Shown: one piece after another, positions 53,842 through 63,480 of the stretch
Position numbering within the stretch: position 1 is the first letter of the stretch
Layout: each line of letters opens with the position of its first letter
Made by a program: the position numbers and the translations under genes
The notes under the pieces: generated by a model
The model's input: only the letters and a program-made list of their open reading frames with translations
Told to the model about the DNA's origin: nothing
Database searches by the model: none
Source of the DNA: Lacipirellula limnantheis
GTDB lineage: Bacteria; Planctomycetota; Planctomycetia; Pirellulales; Lacipirellulaceae
Direction of reading: 5' to 3'
Assembly (NCBI RefSeq): GCF_007746075.1
Contig: NZ_CP036339.1
Span: 1,178,001 to 1,242,000, forward strand
DNA: 64,000 bases

Positions 53842-56800
53842 ACCTCGGTGAACTAACTGTTCGCAAGAACCGGATCGCGTTCGTCTCGATGGCCCTCATC
53901 GTCGTGGGGGGCCTCCTCGCCTACCAGCGGATGGGGCGGCTGGAGGATCCCGAGTTCACGATCAAAGAAGCGCTCGTCATCACCCCCTACCCCGGGGCGA
54001 GCGCTGAAGACGTGGCTCGCGAGGTTACCAACCCGATCGAAATCGCGGTCCAGCAGCTCGGTCAGCTCAAGCGGGTCGAGTCGGAGTCGTCGCGCGGCCG
54101 CTCGGTAGTGACCGTGGTGATCAAGGACGAGTTCGACAAACATTCGATTCCCCAGGTGTGGGACGAACTCCGCCGCAAGATCGCCGACGTGCAGCGGCAG
54201 CTCCCCCCGTCGGCCCGCGGCCAATCGATGGTCGTCGACGACTTCGGCGACGTCTACGGCATCTTCCTGGCGATCACCGGCGAGGGCTACTCGCAGCAGG
54301 AGCTCCGGCGGTACGCCGAATTCCTCCGCCGCGAGCTACTGCTGGCGACCGACGTGAAAAAGGTCGACCTCTTCAGCGAGCAGCAGGAACTGGTCTACCT
54401 GGAGATCTCGCGGCAGCGGCTCGCGCGGCTCGGACTAAACGAAGACGAGATCTACGCCCAGCTGCAGGCCCGCAACGTGGTGGCTGACGGCGGTCGCGTG
54501 CAGGTCGGCGACGAACACTTGCCGCTCGACCCGAAGGGAGGGTTCAACTCCGCGGACGAGATGCTGGAACTGGTCGTCGGCAACGACTCGCAAGGGCGGC
54601 AACTCGTCCTCCGCGACGTCGCGACGATCGAACGGGCCGACCGCGATCCGCCGCGGCGGATCTTGAAGTACGACGGCCAGGAAGCGATCGGCCTCGGGAT
54701 CTCAACGATCCAGGGAGGCAACGTCGTCACCATGGGCCAGGCGGTCCGGCAGAAGCTCGACCAGCTGAAACGGAATCAACCGATCGGGATCGAGATCGAG
54801 GAGATCAACTTCCAGCCCGAGGCGGTCACCGCGGCGACCGGGGATTTTATCTTCAATCTGATCAAGGCGGTGAGCATTGTGATCATCGTCCTGATGTTCG
54901 CGATGGGGTTGAGAACCGGGCTGATCATCGGCGTCGTGCTCTTCCTCACCATCATGGCGACGTTCCTGGTGATGTACCTCGACGGCGACATCCTCATGGA
55001 GCGTATCTCGCTCGGCGCCCTGATCATTGCCCTCTGCATGCTGACCGACAACGCGATCATCATTATCGAGGGGATCAAGGTCGGCATCGAGGCGGGCCGC
55101 GGCAAGATGGAAGTCGTGCGCGAAGCAGTGGCCAACAATCAGTGGTCCCTCTTCGGAGCGACCGCGATCGCGGTGATCGCGTTCGCCGCGATCGGACTAT
55201 CGAATGACAGCACGGGCGAGTACTGCAATTCGCTATTCTGGGTGATTGCCATCTCGCTGACGCTAAGTTGGATCTCGGCGATTACGATCACCCCGCTGCT
55301 GAGCAGCATGTTCTTTGCGCCGAAGCCGGTGGTGGAGGGGGTCAGCAAAGATCCCTATAGCGGGCCGATCTTTAGCGCGTATCGACGGCTGTTGGCGCTC
55401 TCGCTCCGCTGGCGCGGGACGGTGATCGTCCTCTCGATCGTTGCATTCATCGCCGCGCTCTACGGGTTCGGCTACGTTTCGCAGAGCTTCTTCCCGCCGG
55501 CGACGCGACCCCAGTTCATGGTCGACGTGTTCCTGCCGGCGGGGACGCACATTCGCACCACCGAATCGACCGCGACGGCAATTGAGGAGTTCATCCAGCG
55601 GCAGGAGGGGGTGAGCAATGTCACCACGTTCGTCGGCGGCGGCGGGCTGCGGTTCATGCTCGTCTACTCGCCGGAGCGCGAGAATCGGGCATTCGTGCAG
55701 TTCCTGGTCGATGTGAAGGACGCGAATGACATCGACCGGCTGATCGTTGACATTCAGCAGGAACTCGACGAGCGATTCCCCGACGCCAATGCCGTCGCCA
55801 AGAAATTTCTGCTCGGACCAGGGGCGGGCGGACGCATCCAAGCACGCTTCCAAGGCCCCGATCCCGCGGTGTTGCGACAATTGGCCGACCGGGCCGTGCG
55901 GGTCGTCGAAAATGACGGCGGCGCCATCGGCGTGCGGCACGACTGGCGCGAACGTGAGAAAGTGATCCGTCCGGACTTGTTCGAGCTGCAAGCTCGGCGC
56001 AACGGCATCACCCGCGTGGAAGTCGCCCAGGCGTTGGAAACCGGTTTCGAAGGTCGCACCGTTGGGTTCTTCCGAGAACCGGGCGCAGATCGCGGGATGT
56101 TCCCGCAGGAAACCCGCTTGCTGCCCATCGTCGCGCGCCCGCCGCTCGCGGAGCGGAACGACGTCGACGTGCTGCGGAGCATGCAGATCTGGAGTCCAGT
56201 GGCGGGGCGCATGATTCCGCTGAGCCAGGTCGTGTCTTCGGTTAACATCGGATGGGAAGACCCGGTCGTGATGCGTCGCGATCGCTTTCCGACAGTCACG
56301 GTCCACGCTGATCCGCGGTCTGGTTTGCCCAGCGAACTATTCAGCCGCGTACGGGCCGACGTCGAAAAGATCAAACTCCCGGCGGGCTACTCGCTGCAGT
56401 GGGGAGGCGAGTATGAGGATTCGCGCGACGCCCGGGCGGCGCTTGCGAAGTCAATTCCCGGAGCACTGGCGCTGATGGTGCTGATCGTCGTCTGCCTATT
56501 CAATTCGATCCGGACGACGCTGGTGATCTGGCTGATCGCGCCGCTGGCGATCATCGGCGTCACGGCGGGCTTGTTGCTCACCGGGATGCCGTTCGGGTTC
56601 ATGGCGCTGCTGGGTGTGCTGGCCCTTGGCGGCGAGCAGATCAAGAACTCGATCGTCGTATTGAGTAAAATCTTCCAGGAGATCCAGGCTGGGACCGACC
56701 CGTATCAGGCGATTATCGAAGGGAGCGTCGCGAAGCTGCGGCCGGTGATGATGGTGGCGATCACCACGGTGCTTGGCATGATCCCGCTGACGCAAGATCC

Positions 56801-56942
56801 GTTCTTCGCGTCGATGGCGGTGGCGATTATGTTCGGCCTGTCGTTCGCCTGCGTACTGACGCTGCTTGTGGCGCCGGTGTTGTTTGCAGTCTTTTATGGG
56901 ATCCGCGAACCGGCGCCGGCGGCCAAGAAGCGGCGACGATGA
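53838..56942 (+). CDS. RND-family efflux pump, inner-membrane subunit
   Basis: A 1034-residue AcrB/MexB-type antiporter with 12 helices and two large periplasmic loops. The proton-relay region of TM4 reads MLTDNAIIIIEG, with one Asp where AcrB has two; TM10 keeps the Lys in GGEQIKNSIVVLS. FFPPATRPQFMVDVFLPAGT is the usual second-loop opening. It is co-translated with the adaptor (4-base overlap). The single Asp is common in some RND subgroups. Heavy-metal versus drug export cannot be settled. Confidence 0.92.
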   Translation: MNLGELTVRKNRIAFVSMALIVVGGLLAYQRMGRLEDPEFTIKEALVITPYPGASAEDVAREVTNPIEIAVQQLGQLKRVESESSRGRSVVTVVIKDEFDKHSIPQVWDELRRKIADVQRQLPPSARGQSMVVDDFGDVYGIFLAITGEGYSQQELRRYAEFLRRELLLATDVKKVDLFSEQQELVYLEISRQRLARLGLNEDEIYAQLQARNVVADGGRVQVGDEHLPLDPKGGFNSADEMLELVVGNDSQGRQLVLRDVATIERADRDPPRRILKYDGQEAIGLGISTIQGGNVVTMGQAVRQKLDQLKRNQPIGIEIEEINFQPEAVTAATGDFIFNLIKAVSIVIIVLMFAMGLRTGLIIGVVLFLTIMATFLVMYLDGDILMERISLGALIIALCMLTDNAIIIIEGIKVGIEAGRGKMEVVREAVANNQWSLFGATAIAVIAFAAIGLSNDSTGEYCNSLFWVIAISLTLSWISAITITPLLSSMFFAPKPVVEGVSKDPYSGPIFSAYRRLLALSLRWRGTVIVLSIVAFIAALYGFGYVSQSFFPPATRPQFMVDVFLPAGTHIRTTESTATAIEEFIQRQEGVSNVTTFVGGGGLRFMLVYSPERENRAFVQFLVDVKDANDIDRLIVDIQQELDERFPDANAVAKKFLLGPGAGGRIQARFQGPDPAVLRQLADRAVRVVENDGGAIGVRHDWREREKVIRPDLFELQARRNGITRVEVAQALETGFEGRTVGFFREPGADRGMFPQETRLLPIVARPPLAERNDVDVLRSMQIWSPVAGRMIPLSQVVSSVNIGWEDPVVMRRDRFPTVTVHADPRSGLPSELFSRVRADVEKIKLPAGYSLQWGGEYEDSRDARAALAKSIPGALALMVLIVVCLFNSIRTTLVIWLIAPLAIIGVTAGLLLTGMPFGFMALLGVLALGGEQIKNSIVVLSKIFQEIQAGTDPYQAIIEGSVAKLRPVMMVAITTVLGMIPLTQDPFFASMAVAIMFGLSFACVLTLLVAPVLFAVFYGIREPAPAAKKRRR

Positions 56943-56947
56943 GCGGC

Positions 56948-57886
56948 TTAGCGGGCGCGCCGCGAAATGCGACGGACCGGGCCGGCGACGTAGCCAGGAT
57001 TCTTCTCCATGGCGGCGATCGTGGCCTGGTTGCTATCCCGGCCGGTAACGACCACCCACAGCGGCGGGCCCCCTTGACCGGCGGCGGGGTAGAGCGTCAC
57101 TTCCCACAGCGAGGTGACGCCGGCTTGGATCGACTGCATCGTGAGTTGCATCAACGCGATCTCGCGTTGCAACTCTTGATCCTGCTGCCGAGCGGCGGCG
57201 AGCGACCGGAGCAGGAAACCTTGGTCCTCCTCCTCCTCGTAGTTCTTCTTGCTGTGAGCCGCGAGCCACTCGTCCCATCCCGGTTGCAACAGTTTCAAAT
57301 CAGCTTCGGAGAAGAGAAAGAACGGCACGGCGAACTCGTCGCCCTTGTCGTCCTCAATGACGACTCCCTGGACATGAAATACGTGCGGCTGGTCGCCTTG
57401 GTCGATCAACCACCGCCGCAGCGCACGCCCGCTGGTTTGGGGCAACCTTTTCTCGTGCGCGACGATCTGGGGGATGAGATTGCGATAGAACTCCGGAAGG
57501 TTGTTCATCAGCCGGTCGTTGACGAAGATTCGCCCGCGACGGCGATCGATGACCAGATCGCGGTCGGCGAAGTCGACGATCTCGCCCGTCAATTTTTGCC
57601 CGTCGCGAAGCGTCCACTCCTGCGGCGCGGCGAACGTCTTAGCCTTCGCATCCTTGGCCTCGGGCGAGTTGAGAAACTCGCGATCAGCGTCGGAGAGTTG
57701 GGCAATGGCTAGAGCGGCCAGTTCCTTGTCAGCCCGGCGCAGGATGACCGTCTCGTCGTCGAACGCGACCAAGTCGGCTTCGAGTTCGTACTCCCCCGAC
57801 TTGTCGGCCCAGGAACGAGCGGCGACGGCGCCGACGAACAGCGACAGATGAATCGACAACGCGGCGGCGGCACTCAAGAAACGCAC
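56948..57886 (-). CDS. Exported SHD1-domain protein
   Basis: A 312-residue protein with a signal peptide (MRFLSAAAALSIHLSLFVGA, cleavage near AAR). SHD1 domain at about 24-72 (RSWADKSGEYELEADLVAFD and AIAQLSDADREFL). A second strand-rich segment (WTLRDGQKLTGEIVDF) follows, then a helical region with a Glu-rich patch (YEEEEDQGFL) and a C-terminal domain of unknown type. Converges with the pump gene, 5 bases apart. Likely envelope; function unknown. Confidence 0.7.
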   Translation of the reverse strand: MRFLSAAAALSIHLSLFVGAVAARSWADKSGEYELEADLVAFDDETVILRRADKELAALAIAQLSDADREFLNSPEAKDAKAKTFAAPQEWTLRDGQKLTGEIVDFADRDLVIDRRRGRIFVNDRLMNNLPEFYRNLIPQIVAHEKRLPQTSGRALRRWLIDQGDQPHVFHVQGVVIEDDKGDEFAVPFFLFSEADLKLLQPGWDEWLAAHSKKNYEEEEDQGFLLRSLAAARQQDQELQREIALMQLTMQSIQAGVTSLWEVTLYPAAGQGGPPLWVVVTGRDSNQATIAAMEKNPGYVAGPVRRISRRAR

Positions 57887-58384
57887 TGCAGGCTCCCGCT
57901 GGGGTGAACGCCAACTTCTAGAAGGAGTTTTATATTATGTTACTTCAAGCGGACGGTCGCGTCAGCAAGGGGGCGACGCCGGCCCTAAGCACCCGCCCGA
58001 CGGGCGCAGGCGTTACTGTCGGTGTGACCGCGTTGAAATGAGCATTCCGCGGCACCCTTCTGAACGGGTTCTGCTCGGTCGGATGCTGCAGCGTGCAGCT
58101 ACAATCCTATCGCTCTGAGGGCCCTCGTCGAATCTTGTGATTCCATGAGCAAACGCCGCCAGGCGGCCCTGCCTGTAGGGCGTGGGCTAGAGTTGATTAG
58201 CGATTGAGTAGCTTCCAACGGTCCTGCCGCAGCACGAATCGTCGCGCGGCTCGTTCGGGGGCGAATGTGTTTTATTGTCGCAGGCGGCTGGTCGCGATGC
58301 GGCGTGCTGATAACGAGCAACGTACCGAAGTTAGAGAAGATAGAACAGTTCCAACAAGCGGTTCTTCGCGCCGAGACCGGTGGT
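57887..58384. other. Intergenic, SHD1 gene to HPt gene
   Basis: About 500 bases with divergent promoters presumed. The only candidate inside is the 34-codon frame at 57937. A frame from 58265 enters the HPt gene without an SD. No RNA gene or terminator is seen. Confidence 0.4.
57937..58041 (+). CDS. Possible 34-residue peptide
   Basis: ATG 57937 has AAGGAG 9 bases upstream and a frame of 34 codons (MLLQADGRVSKGATPALSTR at the start). It lacks recognised features and may be chance; the SD is the only support. Confidence 0.2.
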   Translation: MLLQADGRVSKGATPALSTRPTGAGVTVGVTALK

Positions 58385-58780
58385 ATGACAACCAATCAAT
58401 TCAATGCTCTGGCCAAGGTCATCAACGTCGACGACCTGATGGAACGCTGCATGGGCAATTTGGATTTCGTCGAGAAGATCCTGACGATCTTCCAAACTCG
58501 CTGCGCAGCGGATCTCGCCGAGTTGGAAGCGGCGATCGAGGCCGTCGACCTTCCCAGAGTGCAGCAAATCGCGCATCGCCTCAAAGGCGCGTGTGCGAAC
58601 GCTGGAGCGAACAATCTTAGCGAACGCGCGAGCGAATTGTGGACGGCCGCCAACAAGGGATTCACCGACGTGTTGGCGGGGCGGTGCGCGCAGTTCCGAC
58701 AAGAATGGAATGAGTGCACGGCGATTCTGCTCGGCGACGAAGTATCCGTTTCGCAGGAAGCCATGGCGGCGTCTCGCTAG
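58385..58780 (+). CDS. HPt-domain phosphotransfer protein
   Basis: A 131-residue four-helix histidine phosphotransfer protein. His64 in QIAHRLKGACANAG is the phospho-acceptor, in the family context HxLKG. ATG 58385 is chosen because the domain begins there; the SD is weak. It lies 42 bases before the receiver/HD-GYP gene, so the pair may form a phosphorelay. No histidine kinase is adjacent. Confidence 0.85.
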   Translation: MTTNQFNALAKVINVDDLMERCMGNLDFVEKILTIFQTRCAADLAELEAAIEAVDLPRVQQIAHRLKGACANAGANNLSERASELWTAANKGFTDVLAGRCAQFRQEWNECTAILLGDEVSVSQEAMAASR

Positions 58781-58822
58781 CTTCTCGCGGTTGCCGAGAC
58801 TTAACTTCTCAGAGGTCCAACG

Positions 58823-59881
58823 ATGCACGTTCTAGTAGTCGACGACGACGTCGTTTCCGCGGAGTTCCTCGCGAACACGTTGATCCACTTCGGCTACGAG
58901 GTGACTGTCGCCTCCAACGGTCGCGAGGCGTTTCATCTGGTCCGCTCGGGGAAATACTCGATGGTTATCTCCGACTGGGAGATGCCCGAGATGAACGGAC
59001 CGGAACTTTGCCGCCAGATTCGCTGCCGCCAATGGAGCGGCTACATCTTCTTCATTCTGATCACTTCTTACGGAGCGGGACACGTCGTTGAGGGGTTGAA
59101 AGCAGGCGCGGACGACTTTCTGACGAAGCCGTTTCAGCCAAACGAGCTGCGCGTTCGCCTGCGCACGGGCGAGCGCATCCTGTCTTTGCAAAGCCGCGAC
59201 GTGATGCTCTTCACGCTGGCGAAGCTCGCTGAGTCTCGCGATACGGACACCGGGCTTCATCTCGAACGGATTCGGGAGTATTGCCGAATTCTTTCGGAAG
59301 AACTCTCGACGTGGGACAAGTATCGCGACTTGATCGACGGCGACTACGTCCAATTGATGTATCTCACCAGTCCATTGCACGACATCGGCAAAGTCGGGAT
59401 TCCTGACAGCGTGCTTCTGAAGCCGGGCCCTCTGACGAAGGAGGAGTTCGAGGTGATGAAGCGGCACGTAACTATTGGCGGCGAAACGTTGGCGGCCGCG
59501 ACCAAGGCGCACCCCGACGCCAAATTCTTGTCGATGGCGCGCGACATCGCCTTCACGCATCACGAGCGATACGACGGCACCGGCTATCCGTTCGGCTTGC
59601 AAGGAAAGCAGATCCCACTTTGCGGTCGATTGACGGCGCTGTCAGACGTGTACGATGCGTTGCGGAGTCAGCGCGTGTACAAGCCCAAGTTCAGCCATGA
59701 GAAGGCCCGCCAGATCATTCTCGACGGCGTGGGAACGCAATTCGATCCCGACGTGGTCGAAGCCTTCCTCCGCCGGGAAGATGACGTGGTGAGGATCGCG
59801 GAGTCGCTGGACGGATCGGCGGCTGATTCTAACGCACAGGCCGAGGCCGCCGCCACTTCGCCCGAGCCTGTATTGGTCTGA
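58823..59881 (+). CDS. Response regulator with HD-GYP phosphodiesterase
   Basis: A 352-residue two-domain regulator. The receiver has Asp51 (VISDWEMPEMNG), Thr81 and Lys102 (LTKPF). The HD-GYP domain has His186-Asp187 (LHDIGKVGIPD) and HHERYDGTGYP (246-256), so it should hydrolyse c-di-GMP when activated. GAGG lies 7 bases before the ATG. The C-terminal tail is Ala-rich and disordered. The upstream HPt protein may deliver the phosphate. Confidence 0.93.
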   Translation: MHVLVVDDDVVSAEFLANTLIHFGYEVTVASNGREAFHLVRSGKYSMVISDWEMPEMNGPELCRQIRCRQWSGYIFFILITSYGAGHVVEGLKAGADDFLTKPFQPNELRVRLRTGERILSLQSRDVMLFTLAKLAESRDTDTGLHLERIREYCRILSEELSTWDKYRDLIDGDYVQLMYLTSPLHDIGKVGIPDSVLLKPGPLTKEEFEVMKRHVTIGGETLAAATKAHPDAKFLSMARDIAFTHHERYDGTGYPFGLQGKQIPLCGRLTALSDVYDALRSQRVYKPKFSHEKARQIILDGVGTQFDPDVVEAFLRREDDVVRIAESLDGSAADSNAQAEAAATSPEPVLV

Positions 59882-60056
59882 CGGCATGGAAGTTTTCGCA
59901 ATCGGCACAGTCGGCGCCATCACGCCTCGACGGTGAGACTTTGTCGCGCAATTGGCTACGAGTGCAGTTCGTGGCTAGCCGATGCTTTCCGCTGAAGAAC
60001 TGCATGGATTGCAGTTTAGGCGACGCCTGCCTTCCCCTGGCGGCAAAGGAGTGCCT

Positions 60057-61349
60057 GTGCGACGCTCGCGGCAAATCCTGCTTGGCACGGCACTGAGCTT
60101 GCTTGGCGTCGGCTCAGCCCTGGCCGACGGCATCATTCTTGACGGCGTCTCGGCGTACACGATCGGCCGCGGCGGCACCAATCTCGGTTTCGCCGACAAC
60201 GGCTCCATCCTTCACGACAACCCCGCGGCGATGGGGCAGATCGAAAGCGATGGGATGTTCCAACTCGGCGCCACTGGATTGTGGACCGAGTTCCAATACT
60301 CCGATCCAGACAACGTCGACGTCGTCGGGCAGCATCAGTTCTACGTCCTGCCGGAAATCTCTTACATTCGCAAGATGTCGGAGCAGTGGGCGTTCGGCGC
60401 TGGCATCTTTTCGCCGGCGGGATTCGGGTCGATCTTCAACCTCAACGGCCCCGCCCCGTTTACCGGGCCACAACGATACAAGTCGTTTGGTTCGCTGTCG
60501 AAGCTGTTGTTCGGCGCTTCGTACACGCCGGACGATCGATTGTCGTTCGGGGCTACGATCGGCCCCGCGCTGTCGTTTGCGAATTTCGAGGGTCCTTACA
60601 CGTTGCAGGGGCCCGGCTTCCCTGGCTTGCCAACGCTGCTCGACATGGAGGTCGATGGCTTCGCGCTCGTCTGGTCGGCGGGGGTGCAGTACCAGCTGAC
60701 TGACAGCACATCGATCGGCGCCGCGTATCAGAGTCGCAGCAAGATTCAGGCGACCGGCACGACCAGCGTCGACACTCCGCTGGGGTCGAGTAGCTACGAC
60801 ACCGACGCAACAATCACTTGGCCGCAGTCGGTTGGCGTCGGCGTGCGGCAGCAATTGACGTCGCGGCAGGTGGTGTCGATGGACGTCATCTGGTTCGACT
60901 GGTCGGCGGCGTTTGACAGTTTCGACATCACGCTGACGAACCCGTCGAATCAGGCGTTTCCTGACTTAGTCGAGCAGTTTCCGCTGAATTGGCGCGACAC
61001 CGTCTCAACCCGGCTGGGGTACGAGTATCACTTCGATGGCGGACAAGTCATTCGCGCCGGATACGTTTACCATCGGAATCCGAGCCCCGCGAACACGATG
61101 ACGGTCTTCATTCCGGCCGCATTGGAGCAAGCGGCGTCGCTGGGGTACGGTTGGATGTGGCGCGAGTGGAACATCAATCTCGCTTACATGTACTCGTTCG
61201 GTTCGCATGTTTACGAAGACGACAGCGCACTGATCGGCGGCGACTACGATAACAGCGAGCACTACGACCAGACGCATGCCGCGTCCATCAGCTTCACGAA
61301 GCTGTTGGGGCCGAAGCAAGGCTGCGGATGCAGTGTGCCGGTGCGCTAG
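60057..61349 (+). CDS. OmpP1/FadL/TodX-family outer-membrane transporter
   Basis: A 430-residue barrel. GTG 60057 is chosen (AAGGAG at 60046-60051, 5 bases before) and gives a signal peptide (VRRSRQILLGTALSLLGVGS). The family N-terminus follows: DGVSAYTIGRGGTNLGFADN and HDNPAAMGQI (the NPA box). Many alternating strands end in SISFTKLLG. Such proteins import hydrophobic molecules such as fatty acids or aromatics. It converges on the hotdog-methyltransferase gene with a 4-base overlap. Confidence 0.88.
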   Translation: MRRSRQILLGTALSLLGVGSALADGIILDGVSAYTIGRGGTNLGFADNGSILHDNPAAMGQIESDGMFQLGATGLWTEFQYSDPDNVDVVGQHQFYVLPEISYIRKMSEQWAFGAGIFSPAGFGSIFNLNGPAPFTGPQRYKSFGSLSKLLFGASYTPDDRLSFGATIGPALSFANFEGPYTLQGPGFPGLPTLLDMEVDGFALVWSAGVQYQLTDSTSIGAAYQSRSKIQATGTTSVDTPLGSSSYDTDATITWPQSVGVGVRQQLTSRQVVSMDVIWFDWSAAFDSFDITLTNPSNQAFPDLVEQFPLNWRDTVSTRLGYEYHFDGGQVIRAGYVYHRNPSPANTMTVFIPAALEQAASLGYGWMWREWNINLAYMYSFGSHVYEDDSALIGGDYDNSEHYDQTHAASISFTKLLGPKQGCGCSVPVR

Positions 61350-62938
61350 CGAGGCTGCCGCGGCATATCGGCGAGATGCTGGACGTCGACGTTGATCGGG
61401 GCAACAACAACCTTGCCATTGGTATGTCCACGGGCATGGCCGTTCGCGGCAAAGTGGGGCGTCGCGGCGCCTGCCTTCGCGGCGTCGAAACGCGCCGCTT
61501 GATACGTTGCAGGAGCACTTTCGCCGATGGCTGACGTTTTGCCGGCCAAGCAGAACTGGTAGACGGCGTATACCGGGTCGTCCTTCTCAGGCAGGTAGAA
61601 GTCTGATCGTACCGCCTCGACGCAGCGGAGGCCGGCCGATCGCAAGAACTCGTCAGCGTCGTCGACGCCGAACGTGAACGGTTCGCCAAGAACCCGCATG
61701 CCGCGCATGAACTGCTGGATCGCGCTCGGGAATCGCTCGGGCGCTTCGACCGGTTCCCGGTCGACAAGATCGAGCCAGAGCAGGCTGTCCGGATGCTGCA
61801 GCAGCGGCTGCATGCCTTCGAGAATCGCGAGGACTTCTTCCTCGCTGAAGTACATGCTCATTCCTTCCCAGGCGAGGAAGATCGGCTGATCCAAGTCGAC
61901 TTTGTCGGCAAGTACGTCGGCGAGGGACATGGTGCGCAGATCGATCGGAACCTCAATGCGAGCGACGCCGGGGCGCTCCGTCACTTCTTGTTGCGCGAGC
62001 CGGCGACGCCGTTCCTCAAGCGTCGTGGGAAAGTCGAGTTCGTAGAGCGTGGTTCCTGCGGGCAGGTTGAGTCGGAAGGCGCGCATGTCCCAGCCGACGC
62101 CGACGTTGACGATCTGCCGGCCGCCGGCGCGGACGAAGCTGCGCAGTGCATCGTCGAGATGGCGGGTGCGGGCCGCCACCATGCCGCCTAGTTGCGGCGT
62201 GCGATCGCAAAAGCGATTGGCAATCGCGACGCCATGTTGTCCAGCCATGTGATATGCGTACGGATCGTCGAAGAGCTTGCCAGTCTCTCTCGCGCGAACG
62301 CCGGCAATCATTTCGGCCGACGATGTGAGCTTCAGTTGGTATAGGGTGTTGACGCGTTCGGTGGAGATGCCTTCGGCGCGCAGCTTGTCGGACTGCCGCG
62401 CGAAGTACGTCGCCGTCGCTTCGGCGACTGGAACATCGCCGTTGCGGAACTCGATGTTGATTGTTTCGACGACGGTCTTCCCCTCGAAGAATCGCTTCTG
62501 GATGCGTTCATGCACGTCGGGATCGATCTTCGCCGTGACGGTCAAGTCGGCCACGCTCGGCCGCAAGAATTTGATCTCGACCTTCAGGAGCCACATCGAC
62601 ACCGAATAGCGCGACGCGACCGGGTGAACGCCCAACACGGGCCAACCGGTAAGCAGCGACGTCAGCGCGACGCCGCCGGTATAGTCGGCGGCCAGCACAA
62701 GCAATGCCGCCTGATGCGTGAAGTGCTGGTTGGTCGACTGGGCGTTGAGCGGCAGCATCGTCTCCGCGCCGCCAAGATCGACTTCCTTGATCTCCCACTG
62801 GACGAACTCGAGGACCGGGACTTGCTCCCGCAGGAGCTTGGTGAACTCGACTGGCTCTAATCGAGTGGCCCGGTCCTGGTCCCAGGTGACGTCAAACAGC
62901 TTTGTCTCGTGGGCAGCGTCAAAGCGGAGTTTCTGCAT
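61346..62938 (-). CDS. Hotdog-thioesterase/methyltransferase fusion
   Basis: A 530-residue protein. ATG 62938 (MQKLRFDAAHETK) has GGAGA 6 bases upstream. Residues about 15-190 are a DUF4442/PaaI-like hotdog domain (STNQHFTHQAALLVLAADYT, GVHPVASRYSVSM, IKFLRPSVADLTV). Residues about 225-480 form a class I methyltransferase of the leucine-carboxyl-methyltransferase-like group: RTRHLDDALRSFVRAGGRQI, NVGVGWDMRAFRL and AWEGMSMYFSEEEV. A low-complexity tail follows. Fusing a thioester-binding fold to a methyltransferase suggests action on an acyl-carrier or acyl-CoA substrate. Confidence 0.78.
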   Translation of the reverse strand: MQKLRFDAAHETKLFDVTWDQDRATRLEPVEFTKLLREQVPVLEFVQWEIKEVDLGGAETMLPLNAQSTNQHFTHQAALLVLAADYTGGVALTSLLTGWPVLGVHPVASRYSVSMWLLKVEIKFLRPSVADLTVTAKIDPDVHERIQKRFFEGKTVVETINIEFRNGDVPVAEATATYFARQSDKLRAEGISTERVNTLYQLKLTSSAEMIAGVRARETGKLFDDPYAYHMAGQHGVAIANRFCDRTPQLGGMVAARTRHLDDALRSFVRAGGRQIVNVGVGWDMRAFRLNLPAGTTLYELDFPTTLEERRRRLAQQEVTERPGVARIEVPIDLRTMSLADVLADKVDLDQPIFLAWEGMSMYFSEEEVLAILEGMQPLLQHPDSLLWLDLVDREPVEAPERFPSAIQQFMRGMRVLGEPFTFGVDDADEFLRSAGLRCVEAVRSDFYLPEKDDPVYAVYQFCLAGKTSAIGESAPATYQAARFDAAKAGAATPHFAANGHARGHTNGKVVVAPINVDVQHLADMPRQPR

Positions 62939-63480
62939 CGTTTTCTCCATGCGCAGCAACACGCTGCCGAGGCCTAAGTGCCCAGCATACGAGACTGCTA
63001 ACGCCAAACGGAACAGTCAATTGTCCGATGGAATGATATGACAACCAAGGTGCGGAACTGGTTGTGCGATAACTCGCGGAGCTTCGAAGCGATAGACGGC
63101 GACGCCAAGGCGGACGCCAGCATCAAAATCTCTTTCGATCCTCATAACTTTTGCAGTACGCAATGTGTCAAAAGAGAGAGCTTCGTGCGGAAACCCTAGT
63201 CAAAGCACGAGGGCTATTTTTGACAGGGGGCGCGATCAACGCAACTTCTATTGTTGCATTTTCGCAACATTGCCGATTGTCGCATCGCGCCAAGTCGTAC
63301 GACCGATGCGCGCCGCATAATCGGCGCCTCTTGCCGCGCGGGTACAAGGTATGGTTATGCGCGAGCAATTCTAACGGTCGCGATCCGGTTCCATCGAACA
63401 AGGCGCGCGCGGCCGGACTCGCGCCGACCGTCGGTCGGTGGGACAAGTGTTAACCGCGTTCCAACTTTCAACTTGTGACG
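62939..63480. other. Intergenic, fusion gene to kinase-like gene
   Basis: 542 bases with divergent promoters presumed. A stem GTTGC/GCAAC (63253-63257, 63264-63268) in ATTGTTGCATTTTCGCAACA is operator-like. TTGACA near 63223 has no -10 at proper spacing. Short frames here are not protein-like. Confidence 0.4.

Noticed and set aside
63222..63275. Promoter for the kinase-like gene from TTGACA near 63223
   Set aside because: The only -10-like hexamer is 23 bases away, too far for a sigma70 promoter.
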